From positions 1-5,092 of the forward strand of contig CAADSF010000384.1 in NCBI GenBank assembly GCA_900751035.1: a stretch of 5,092 bases of DNA, read 5' to 3'. This document shows, piece after piece, positions 1 through 5,023 of this stretch. Below the pieces are notes generated by a model, which was not told where the DNA came from, did not search any database, and saw only the letters and a list, made by a program, of their open reading frames with translations. The translations under genes and the position numbers were made by a program. The DNA is from an uncultured Oscillospiraceae bacterium (GTDB lineage Bacteria; Bacillota; Clostridia; Oscillospirales; Oscillospiraceae). Positions within the stretch are counted from its first letter, which is position 1. Every line of letters begins with the position of its first letter.

Positions 1-158
1 AACACCGCACAATTGCGTCTTCGTGCTTCAGCGGATCTTTCCCGCCAATTCTGCGGTTTGAAAAGTTCGAAATACGTACAGTATTCCTTCACTTTTCAAA
101 CCTTGACTTGACGAAAACTCTCTCGCTGAATCAGCTTGCCGAATTGTGCGGTGTTGCC
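1..158. mobile_element. MITE-like palindromic repeat element (near-complete copy)
   Basis: The segment has nested inverted repeats. Bases 1-14 (AACACCGCACAATT) are the exact reverse complement of 142-155. An inner 12-bp pair, GGTTTGAAAAGT at 55-66 and ACTTTTCAAACC at 91-102, encloses a smaller stem AATAC/GTATT (71-75/81-85). The two halves also resemble each other between these pairs (for example TTCAGCG on opposite strands), so the whole unit is an imperfect palindrome of about 158 bp. Its right half (90-158) recurs in inverted orientation at 5024-5092 with one mismatch. Short length, terminal inverted repeats, no coding capacity for a transposase and more than one copy fit a non-autonomous element mobilised in trans, or a dispersed palindromic unit of the REP/BIME kind. 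The TTG-initiated frame beginning near 108 (LTKTLSLNQLAELCGVA) lies inside the repeat and is probably not a gene. A few bases of the left end may lie outside the window. Confidence 0.7.
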
Positions 159-165
159 ATAAGTG

Positions 166-204
166 AAAAAGTCTTCCCCTTGTTGGTCAGGGGAAGACTT
201 TTTT
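166..204 (-). terminator. Bidirectional Rho-independent terminator downstream of the XRE gene
   Basis: A perfect 14-bp stem (166-179 with 190-203) with a 10-nt loop contains the G+C-rich core GTCTTCCCC/GGGGAAGAC and is flanked by an A-run on one side and a T-run on the other. It would therefore terminate in both directions. It begins 5 nt after the stop codon of the minus-strand regulator and should end that transcript. On the plus strand it would block any transcription leaving the adjacent repeat. Confidence 0.9.
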
Positions 205-208
205 GCAT

Positions 209-808
209 TCAGAACCATGTTCTTGTCCGGGAAAAGCGGAACAGCTCCCAGAGGGTGATGAGCACCTGCACGGCGGCGCAGACGACGAAGATGAGGCTCA
301 GGTTCGGGATGGGAATGGGAATCGACAGGTAGATACAGGCGCCGGCCGACCAGATAAGGGCCGTGATGGACAGGCCCTGCATCAGAATGCCCCACCAGAG
401 GGAGGTAAAGACGATGCACACGATGCTCGACACCGGCACGGCGTACAGGAAAAACAGCCACGACGGGAACGGCACGGCGGCAATCGTAAAGGCCGTGAAC
501 AGAATCGCCGCAATCACGAACACCAGCGCAACGGATAACAGCAGCACGTAGATATGAAAATGCGGGTTGGCCTTTTTGGGCGGCTCTTCTTCCCCAATGA
601 GGTTGCTGACGGTCACGCCGTAGAGCTGCGCGATCTGCGCGAGGATATACACGTCCGGCAGACCCTCTCCGCGCTCCCACTTGGAGACGGATTTATCGGA
701 GTAATTGAGTTTGCGCGCAAGGTCCAGCTGGGTGTCCTTATGGGATTTGCGGTAAGCGGCGATGTTTTTTGCGACGGTTCGCCGCAGTGTCTGTTCGTCC
801 TGAAGCAT
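209..808 (-). CDS. XRE-family helix-turn-helix regulator with C-terminal membrane domain
   Basis: Encodes a 199-aa protein. Residues about 8-71 form a Cro/CI-type HTH domain: the stretch TQLDLARKLNYSDKSVSKWERG is the recognisable helix-turn-helix, followed by LPDVYILAQIAQLYGVTVSNLIG. After a short Glu/Pro/Lys-rich linker (73-82) come four likely membrane helices, near 85-109, 115-136, 141-162 and 168-190. This places a DNA-binding domain on the cytoplasmic face of the membrane, a layout common in Firmicutes regulators whose signals are mostly unknown. The ATG at 808 was chosen because it has an AAGGGGG ribosome binding site 7 nt upstream and begins directly before the HTH. The same frame runs open up to 1003, but that extension includes the leader and promoter and resembles no protein. 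The gene has its own promoter with a palindromic operator candidate, suggesting autoregulation, and is divergent from the ABC-F gene. Family call is firm; target genes and signal are unknown. Confidence 0.9.
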   Translation of the reverse strand: MLQDEQTLRRTVAKNIAAYRKSHKDTQLDLARKLNYSDKSVSKWERGEGLPDVYILAQIAQLYGVTVSNLIGEEEPPKKANPHFHIYVLLLSVALVFVIAAILFTAFTIAAVPFPSWLFFLYAVPVSSIVCIVFTSLWWGILMQGLSITALIWSAGACIYLSIPIPIPNLSLIFVVCAAVQVLITLWELFRFSRTRTWF

Positions 809-908
809 AAGGACGCCCCCTTTCCGAAAAGCATTGGTATTACAGGAAATTCTACCGCCGGTAGAGTGCCGTTCTCCGACGGGTATCGCGGCTGTCCGCG
901 CCGGTAGG

Positions 909-937
909 GTGCATTTTGCGCACACCGGTGCTAGAAT
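909..937 (+). promoter_or_regulatory. Possible weak extended -10 promoter, plus strand
   Basis: TGCTAGAAT at 929-937 is an extended -10 element (TG, one base, TAGAAT). The -35 position 17 bp upstream (909-914, GTGCAT) is poor. If active, transcription would begin near 943, run antisense to the XRE leader and stop at the terminator at 1049-1088, giving an RNA of about 145 nt. No protein-coding frame with a ribosome binding site is seen in that interval. It could equally be a chance match. Confidence 0.25.
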
Positions 938-978
938 ACAGACAGTTTCGGAGGGCTGCCGACGGGCGCCGTCCGGGC

Positions 979-1001
979 GATATACTGTAATATAGTATAT
1001 C
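979..1001. promoter_or_regulatory. Palindromic operator candidate over the XRE promoter
   Basis: A perfect 8-bp inverted repeat, GATATACT (979-986) and AGTATATC (994-1001), is separated by 7 bp. The right arm contains the whole -10 hexamer of the regulator's promoter, and the left arm covers the region just after the expected start of transcription. A dimeric HTH protein bound here would block initiation. XRE regulators typically bind such dyads, so the simplest reading is autorepression by the gene product encoded at 209-808. Ligand and binding are inferred. Confidence 0.6.
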
Positions 1002-1022
1002 ACTTTTTTTCATCCTGTGCAA
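994..1022 (-). promoter_or_regulatory. Sigma-A promoter of the XRE regulator gene
   Basis: Read on the minus strand: TTGCAC (1022-1017), a 17-bp spacer with an A-run, then TATACT (999-994). Both hexamers are close to consensus. The start of transcription should be near 987, giving an untranslated leader of about 180 nt before the start codon at 808. The leader holds the direct repeat GCCGGTAG(A/G)GTGC (plus-strand 857-869 and 900-912) and a small dyad CTACC/GGTAG at 852-864, of unknown meaning. Confidence 0.75.
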
Positions 1023-1048
1023 TGAGCATTTTCCGCCCACTGCACGAT

Positions 1049-1088
1049 ACGCTCCCGGCATCTCACACACCATGCCGGGGGCGTTTTT
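1049..1088 (+). terminator. Rho-independent terminator, plus strand, without an obvious upstream gene
   Basis: A 12 to 13-bp stem (1049-1061 with 1072-1084, one G-T pair) has a CTCACACACC loop and is followed by a T-run ending at 1088. The T-run lies only on the plus-strand side, so it acts rightward. No plus-strand gene precedes it in this window. It may insulate the ABC-F unit from antisense transcription across the XRE gene, or end a small RNA starting near 943. Confidence 0.75.
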
Positions 1089-1108
1089 CTGCGAATTTTT
1101 ACCGGCGC

Positions 1109-1137
1109 TTGCGTTTTTCCGCGCCGTATGCTAAACT
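1109..1137 (+). promoter_or_regulatory. Sigma-A promoter of the ABC-F leader and gene
   Basis: TTGCGT (1109-1114), a 17-bp spacer, then TAAACT (1132-1137). The expected start of transcription is near 1144, about 27 nt before the short leader ORF and about 234 nt before the ABC-F start codon. No other good promoter is seen between here and 1378, so the ABC-F transcript should carry the whole leader. Confidence 0.65.
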
Positions 1138-1170
1138 AAGACCATAAAAACAAGAAGGGAGTCTGAGAGC

Positions 1171-1191
1171 ATGCGCATGATCTCCTGCTGA
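1171..1191 (+). CDS. Putative six-residue leader peptide (MRMISC)
   Basis: ATG CGC ATG ATC TCC TGC TGA, preceded by the purine-rich AAGGGAG (1155-1161) 9 nt upstream, about 27 nt after the predicted start of transcription. Leader ORFs of a few codons upstream of ABC-F and other ribosome-protection genes sense drug-stalled ribosomes. The Ser and Cys codons (TCCTGC) are complementary to the candidate antiterminator strand at 1251-1256, which gives translation of this ORF a possible way to affect termination. ORFs this short arise often by chance, so support rests on the position, the ribosome binding site and the downstream terminator. Confidence 0.5.
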   Translation: MRMISC

Positions 1192-1326
1192 AAGCCTGGC
1201 ACAATCGTAACACCCGGCGGTGAAGACCGTCTGGTTCGTTGTGCCTGTTCGCGGGAAATCTGCTTGTCTCTCAGCCTCCGTGCAGACCGTCTGCCCATTT
1301 TGCGGCAGGCGCAGTATGCCCTTCGG

Positions 1327-1358
1327 CTGCGGGAGCGGTTCCCGCAGTCAATTTTTTT
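1327..1358 (+). terminator. Leader (attenuator) terminator just before the ABC-F ribosome binding site
   Basis: A perfect 8-bp stem CTGCGGGA (1327-1334) with TCCCGCAG (1340-1347), a 5-nt loop and seven T residues at 1352-1358. It ends 7 nt before the ABC-F ribosome binding site and is inside the promoter-to-gene interval, so it would stop most transcripts before the gene unless an alternative fold forms. No gene ends nearby that it could serve. Confidence 0.85.
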
Positions 1359-1377
1359 GATTTATGGAGGGCATACG

Positions 1378-2874
1378 ATGGCACTGATTCAAATTACAGA
1401 CCTGACCTTTGCGTACCCCGGCAGCTTCGACAACGTATTTGAGCACGTCAGCTTCCAGCTCGACACCAATTGGCGGCTCGGTCTGACGGGCCGCAACGGG
1501 CGCGGCAAGACGACGCTCCTGCGGCTTCTGCAGGGGCAGTATCCCCATCAGGGCGCAATCACATCCCCCGGCGGGTTTGAGTATTTCCCGTATCCCATTC
1601 CCGATGCGTCGCTCACGCCGCTGGAGCTGCTGGAGGGCAGCTTCCCGGACGTGCCGGAATGGCGCTTCCGGCGGGAGCTGGCCCCGCTCGCAGTGACAGA
1701 CGACGCGCTGTACCGCCCGCTTTCCACGCTTTCCGGCGGAGAGCAGGCGAAGCTCCTGCTGGCGCTGCTGTTCGCACGGGAGGGCCGGTATCTGCTCATC
1801 GACGAGCCGACAAACCATCTGGACGAGACGGGCCGCGCACTCGTCAGCCGGTATCTGGCGAAAAAGTCCGGCTTCCTGCTCGTCTCGCACGACCGTGCGT
1901 TTTTAGACGGCTGCGTCGACCACATCCTGTCGATTAACCGCAGCAGCATCGAGGTGCAGAAGGGCAATTTTTCCTCATGGTACGAAAACAAGCAGCGGCA
2001 GGATGCGTCCGAGCTGGCGCAGAACGCGCAGCTCAAAAAGGAGATCGGCCGCCTGAAGCAGGCCGCGCGGCAGTCGCGCACGTGGGCGGACAAGGTTGAG
2101 AGCACGAAAATCGGCCCGCACTCGGCAAAGGCGACGGGCGAGGGCGACGCGATGGGCGGCCGGGCCTACATCGGCGAGCAGTCGCGCCGGATGCAGCAGC
2201 GGCGCAAGAATCTTGAGCGGCGGCAGAACGCCGCCATCGAGGAAAAATCGGCGCTGTTAAAAAACATCGAACAGGCCGCACCCCTGAAGCTGCGACAGCT
2301 CCCGTATCACACGAACCGGCTGGCGCTTCTGCGGGACATTTCGGTGTGCTATGGCGATGTGCCCGTCTTCAGCGGCGTGAGTTTTTCCGTGGAGCAGGGC
2401 GACCGGATTGCACTGCGCGGCGCGAACGGCACGGGGAAAACGAGCCTCCTTCGCCTGATCTGCGGCGAGGACGTGCCGCACACCGGGACGGTGGAGCGCG
2501 GGACGCAGCTGCGGATTTCCCACGTGCAGCAGGACTCGTCCGGCCTGCGGGGCGATCTTTCCGCGTATGCTGCGCAGCACGGGCTGGACGAGAGTCTGTT
2601 CAAGGCAATTCTGCGCAAGCTGGACTTTGCGCGGGTGCAGTTCGAAAAGGACATGGCGGACTTCTCTGCCGGGCAGAAGAAAAAGGTGCTGCTGGCGCGG
2701 AGTTTGTGCGAGCCGTCGCACCTGCTCGTCTGGGACGAGCCGCTCAATTATGTGGACGTGCTCTCGCGCATCCAGCTGGAGGAGCTGCTGCTGGAATTTA
2801 AGCCGACGATTCTCTTCGTCGAGCACGACCGCGTGTTCTGCAAGCGCGTCGCGACGAAAACCGTAACGCTCTGA
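1378..2874 (+). CDS. lsa: Lsa-family ABC-F ribosomal protection protein
   Basis: Encodes 498 aa, the usual Lsa length. Lsa-type ABC-F proteins are soluble ATPases that bind the ribosomal E site and dislodge lincosamides, streptogramin A and pleuromutilins; they are not transporters, and no membrane segment is present. NBD1: Walker A GRNGRGKTT (38-46), signature LSGGEQ (118-123), Walker B LLIDEP with catalytic Glu143, and switch His171. The interdomain helical hairpin (ARD) spans about 205-300 with its tip near 244-265. NBD2: Walker A GANGTGKTS (348-356), signature FSAGQKKK (429-436), Glu454 and His483. Phrases such as VQKGNFSSWYENK, LKAILRKLDF-like segments and WDEPLN-VDVLSR are Lsa hallmarks. 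The ATG at 1378 has GGAGGG (1366-1371) 6 nt upstream. The frame is open back to a TTG at 1264, but that part overlaps the leader terminator and is not protein-like. Base composition matches the neighbours, suggesting a long-resident gene. The exact Lsa subclass and drug range cannot be assigned by eye. Confidence 0.93.
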   Translation: MALIQITDLTFAYPGSFDNVFEHVSFQLDTNWRLGLTGRNGRGKTTLLRLLQGQYPHQGAITSPGGFEYFPYPIPDASLTPLELLEGSFPDVPEWRFRRELAPLAVTDDALYRPLSTLSGGEQAKLLLALLFAREGRYLLIDEPTNHLDETGRALVSRYLAKKSGFLLVSHDRAFLDGCVDHILSINRSSIEVQKGNFSSWYENKQRQDASELAQNAQLKKEIGRLKQAARQSRTWADKVESTKIGPHSAKATGEGDAMGGRAYIGEQSRRMQQRRKNLERRQNAAIEEKSALLKNIEQAAPLKLRQLPYHTNRLALLRDISVCYGDVPVFSGVSFSVEQGDRIALRGANGTGKTSLLRLICGEDVPHTGTVERGTQLRISHVQQDSSGLRGDLSAYAAQHGLDESLFKAILRKLDFARVQFEKDMADFSAGQKKKVLLARSLCEPSHLLVWDEPLNYVDVLSRIQLEELLLEFKPTILFVEHDRVFCKRVATKTVTL

Positions 2875-2878
2875 CGGC

Positions 2879-2907
2879 TTGACGTTTCGTATGCCGCCGG
2901 ATACAAT
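2879..2907 (+). promoter_or_regulatory. Sigma-A promoter of the DUF2284 gene
   Basis: TTGACG (2879-2884), a 17-bp spacer, then TACAAT (2902-2907), both near consensus. It begins 4 bp after the ABC-F stop codon. Transcription would start near 2914, about 30 nt before the next start codon. The DUF2284 gene can therefore be expressed independently of the attenuated ABC-F gene. No intrinsic terminator is seen between the two, so read-through from ABC-F is also possible. Confidence 0.75.
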
Positions 2908-2943
2908 AATAATAGATATAAAGCACAAACGAGGTGAAGCAGA

Positions 2944-3474
2944 ATGGACAGGCAGGCCGTCGAAGCGCAGCTGTGCCAGCTGCCAATCAGTCAATATGCG
3001 TGGGTCGCCCCGCACGAGATCGATTTTTCCGAGCGCGTGCGCTACGTCTGCGAGCACGAGTGCCCCATGTACGGGACAAGCTGGGCCTGCCCGCCTGCAG
3101 TCGGCACGGTCGAAGCCTGCCGGGAACGGGTGCTGTCATATCCGGGCGCACTGGTCTTTACGTCGCTGGCCGAGGTGCGCGATATTGCAGACATGGCCGA
3201 GACGCTCGCCACGCGCGGCGAGCACGAGGCGCTGACGCGGCAGGTGCGGGACATTCTGCTGCAGTTTTCTCCGGACGTGCTGACGCTCTCTACGGAATCC
3301 TGCGCCATCTGCGTCAAATGCGCCTACCCGGACGCGCCCTGCCGCCATCCGGACCGGATGTTCCCCTGCGTCGAAAGCTACGGCATCGTCGCAACCGCGC
3401 TGGCCGAGAAAAACGGGATTGAGTTCTATAACGACAATCTCGTGACGTGGTTTTCCGTGCTGTGTTATCGGTAG
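2944..3474 (+). CDS. DUF2284 family predicted metal-binding protein
   Basis: Encodes a 176-aa soluble protein with 11 cysteines and no signal peptide or membrane helix. The first conserved cluster is C36-xxx-C40-PMYGTSWAC49-PP. The second is C120-xx-C123-xx-C126 followed by C133 and C142 in a YPDAPC-RHPDRMFPC-ES-GI context. These two motifs match the DUF2284 family of small proteins annotated as predicted metal-binding. The C-xx-C-xx-C run with further Cys resembles an iron-sulfur cluster ligand set, which is inference. The reaction and partners of the family are, to my knowledge, unknown. The start has GAGGTG (2931-2936) 7 nt upstream, and the gene has its own promoter right after the ABC-F stop. 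The 73-aa gene follows on the same strand after 88 bp without a clear terminator, so the two may be cotranscribed. Length is normal for the family. Confidence 0.88.
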   Translation: MDRQAVEAQLCQLPISQYAWVAPHEIDFSERVRYVCEHECPMYGTSWACPPAVGTVEACRERVLSYPGALVFTSLAEVRDIADMAETLATRGEHEALTRQVRDILLQFSPDVLTLSTESCAICVKCAYPDAPCRHPDRMFPCVESYGIVATALAEKNGIEFYNDNLVTWFSVLCYR

Positions 3475-3562
3475 CAGTGCAGCGGTTATGAAGGCCGGGT
3501 GCGTATGATTTGCGCTGCCTGTGGAAAACTGAAGCAGAAACCATGAAAGGCGGAGCGATAAA

Positions 3563-3784
3563 ATGTATCAATACGAGGTTCTGATTGAGACAATCCGGCC
3601 ATGCGGCGGCGAGGCGCACAAAAGTCAGGAATTCAAACAGATCGAGGCGGCCAGCCCTGAAGCGTACGTCGCGGCGCAGGGCCGCTATCCCGTGCTGGAT
3701 TCCGGCAAAAACGCCTCCGGCGACACCGTTATCACCACCGGCGACGGCAAGGGCGTCATGATCCGGTACACGTTCACGGCGTAA
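3563..3784 (+). CDS. Hypothetical small protein, 73 aa
   Basis: I do not recognise the family. The protein is short and mostly polar, with a single Cys (in RPCGGE near residue 14), no signal peptide and no membrane helix. A plausible fold is strand (YEVLIETI), a Lys/Glu-rich segment, a helix (SPEAYVAAQGRY), then strands (DTVITTG and VMIRYTFTA), separated by Gly/Asp turns. The start ATG has GGCGGAG (3550-3556) about 6 nt upstream, and codon use is like that of the neighbours, which supports a real gene. It lies 88 bp after the DUF2284 gene on the same strand; a TATGAT (3504-3509) could be a -10 box, but no good -35 accompanies it, so cotranscription is likely. Its stop codon is 6 bp from the stop of the convergent CDF gene. 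Confidence 0.72.
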   Translation: MYQYEVLIETIRPCGGEAHKSQEFKQIEAASPEAYVAAQGRYPVLDSGKNASGDTVITTGDGKGVMIRYTFTA

Positions 3785-3797
3785 CGGCGCTTACCGG
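3763..3797. other. Weak hairpin between convergent genes
   Basis: CCGGTA (3763-3768) is the reverse complement of TACCGG (3792-3797), and inside it CGTT (3771-3774) can pair with AACG (3783-3786). The dyad spans the 3' ends of both convergent genes, where only 6 bp separate the stop codons. No T-run follows on either strand, so it is not a typical intrinsic terminator. It may slow polymerase or be chance. No better terminator was found for either gene. Confidence 0.25.
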
Positions 3798-4996
3798 GGC
3801 TGCTGTTCGCCTGCCTCCGTCGACAGCTCGTTGAAGGCTGCCGTGTCGAAGGTGACAATCAGATGATAGGTCTTTTTTCCGTCCTGCAGCTGCGCTTCGA
3901 TTTGCCGGCGCAGCTGCTCGGCGGTTTTTGTATATTCCGGCGGAATCACCATGTCGAAAATGACGTTTACATGGTGCGGCCCGGAGACCATGCGGAAATC
4001 GTGAAGCGACAGGCGCGAATCGAGCCCGTGCATGACCTGCAGGACGCGCGTGCGCACGGCGGCGATCTCCGGGTCGTCGGTGACGATGGGGTCATAGTGG
4101 ATGACGAGGTCGACGTGCAGCTCCCGCTTTGCCTGCCGCTCAATTTCATCCAGCAGCTCATGGGCGATGAGCGGGTCAATGCGGTGGTCGATCTCGGCGT
4201 GGACGCTGGCAAAGCGGCGGCCGGGGCCGTAATCGTGTACCATGAGATCGTGGAAGCCGAGAATATTCACGCGCGAGGTCATGAGGTACGCAATCGCACG
4301 GACAAGCGCCTCATCCGGCTTTGCGCCCAGCAGCGGGTCGACGGTGTCCTTCACAACACCGACGCCCGACCACAGAATAAACAGCGCCACCAGAAGCCCC
4401 GCCCAGCCGTCGATCATCAGCCCCGTCAGCTTTCCAATCACGCAGGCGAGCAGCACCGCGCCGGTCGAGATCACGTCGCTGCGGCTGTCGGCAGCTGCGG
4501 CAGTCAGCGCAGCGGAGCTGATTTTTTTGCCGAGCTTCCGGTCAAACAGCGCCATCCAGAGCTTCAGCAGAATGGAGCCTGCCAGCACGGCAGCCGTCAG
4601 GACGGAAAACTCCACCGCCTCCGGGTGCAGAATCTTCTGAACCGAGCTTTTGACCAGCTCCACGCCGATTACGAGGATCATCACCGCCACAGCAAGGCCG
4701 GACAGGTATTCCATCCGCGCATGACCGTAAGGATGTTTCTCGTCGGCTGGCCGTGCGGCCAGCCGGAAGCCCAGCAGCGTCACGAGAGAGCTTGACGCGT
4801 CGGAGAGGTTATTGACGGCGTCCGCCGTGACGGACACGCTGCCGCAGAGCGTCCCGGCCAGAAGCTTGCCCGCGAACAGCAGCACATTGCAGACAATGCC
4901 CACGATTCCGGCAAGATTGCCGTATTTTTCACGCACAGCGGGGTCAGTTGTGTTTTGGTAGTCCGGGACAAAGCGCCGCAGCAGGAAATTCGTCAT
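3791..4996 (-). CDS. Cation diffusion facilitator (CDF) transporter, probably Mn(II) efflux
   Basis: Encodes 401 aa. CDF proteins are dimeric inner-membrane antiporters that export divalent metals in exchange for protons. Membrane helices lie near 28-50, 53-79, 98-120, 130-152, 172-190 and 193-215. The PADEKHPYGHARMEY segment (83-97) is a family hallmark. Aligning to the metal site of E. coli YiiP puts N62-xxx-D66 in helix 2 and D170-xxx-D174 in helix 5. Zinc transporters usually have His in helix 5; Asn/Asp with Asp-xxx-Asp is the manganese-type pattern. After the membrane part come two similar cytoplasmic domains (about 228-303 and 311-384), each with an L/F-HD motif and a beta-rich stretch, so the protein is about 100 residues longer than a typical CDF. 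The ATG at 4996 has AGAGG 8 nt upstream. An in-frame TTG at 5074 would add 26 aa, but 17 or more of these come from the repeat and are not CDF sequence. Confidence 0.93.
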   Translation of the reverse strand: MTNFLLRRFVPDYQNTTDPAVREKYGNLAGIVGIVCNVLLFAGKLLAGTLCGSVSVTADAVNNLSDASSSLVTLLGFRLAARPADEKHPYGHARMEYLSGLAVAVMILVIGVELVKSSVQKILHPEAVEFSVLTAAVLAGSILLKLWMALFDRKLGKKISSAALTAAAADSRSDVISTGAVLLACVIGKLTGLMIDGWAGLLVALFILWSGVGVVKDTVDPLLGAKPDEALVRAIAYLMTSRVNILGFHDLMVHDYGPGRRFASVHAEIDHRIDPLIAHELLDEIERQAKRELHVDLVIHYDPIVTDDPEIAAVRTRVLQVMHGLDSRLSLHDFRMVSGPHHVNVIFDMVIPPEYTKTAEQLRRQIEAQLQDGKKTYHLIVTFDTAAFNELSTEAGEQQPR

Positions 4997-5023
4997 AGCG
5001 TTCGCCTCTTTCGAGTGTATTAA

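Larger units (their letters stand above)
1144..1377 (+). promoter_or_regulatory. Structured leader RNA, candidate ribosome-mediated attenuator of the ABC-F gene
   Basis: The leader contains, in order: a ribosome binding site and six-codon ORF (1171-1191); a 7-bp hairpin GGCACAA/TTGTGCC (1198-1204 with 1239-1245); GCGGGAA (1251-1257); a small palindrome GCAGACCGTCTGC (1282-1294); a possible CTGCC/GGCAG hairpin (1291-1295 with 1304-1308); a terminator (1327-1358); and the ABC-F ribosome binding site. GCGGGAA at 1251-1257 is exactly complementary to TTCCCGC at 1339-1345, the descending arm of the terminator, and so is a candidate antiterminator. Its GCGGGA can also pair, with one G-U, with TCCTGC at 1183-1188 inside the short ORF. 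A ribosome held on that ORF would mask TCCTGC, free the antiterminator and allow read-through. Such control is known for several ABC-F resistance genes; the pairings here are read by eye. Confidence 0.6.

Noticed and set aside
108..332. 74-aa plus-strand frame beginning in the left repeat
   Set aside because: It starts with TTG inside the dispersed repeat, runs through a strong terminator and then antisense through the XRE gene; no ribosome binding site.
852..914. 20-codon minus-strand ORF in the XRE leader, a possible leader peptide
   Set aside because: No convincing ribosome binding site and no terminator follows it before the XRE gene.
809..1003. N-terminal extension of the XRE regulator to an upstream start
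   Set aside because: The extension lies in the leader and promoter, has no HTH-family similarity, and the start at 808 has a clear ribosome binding site.
1022..1147. Plus-strand ORF of about 41 codons between the XRE and ABC-F promoters
   Set aside because: No ribosome binding site, and it passes through an intrinsic terminator and a promoter.
1264..1377. TTG-started extension of the ABC-F protein by 38 residues
   Set aside because: It overlaps the leader terminator, has no ribosome binding site, and homologous proteins begin at the MALIQITDLTF start.
3505..3546. 13-codon ORF with a CxxC motif (MICAACGKLKQKP) before the 73-aa gene
   Set aside because: Weak ribosome binding site and very short; a chance ORF is more likely.
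3863..4795. 310-aa plus-strand open frame opposite the CDF gene
   Set aside because: It is antisense to a clear CDF transporter; a long open frame on the opposite strand is expected in G+C-rich coding DNA, and the product is low-complexity His/Gln/Arg-rich.
160..5023. Composite transposon carrying resistance genes between inverted repeats
   Set aside because: No transposase or integrase, base composition is uniform, and the repeat looks like a common dispersed element; only the repeat pair itself is kept as a finding.
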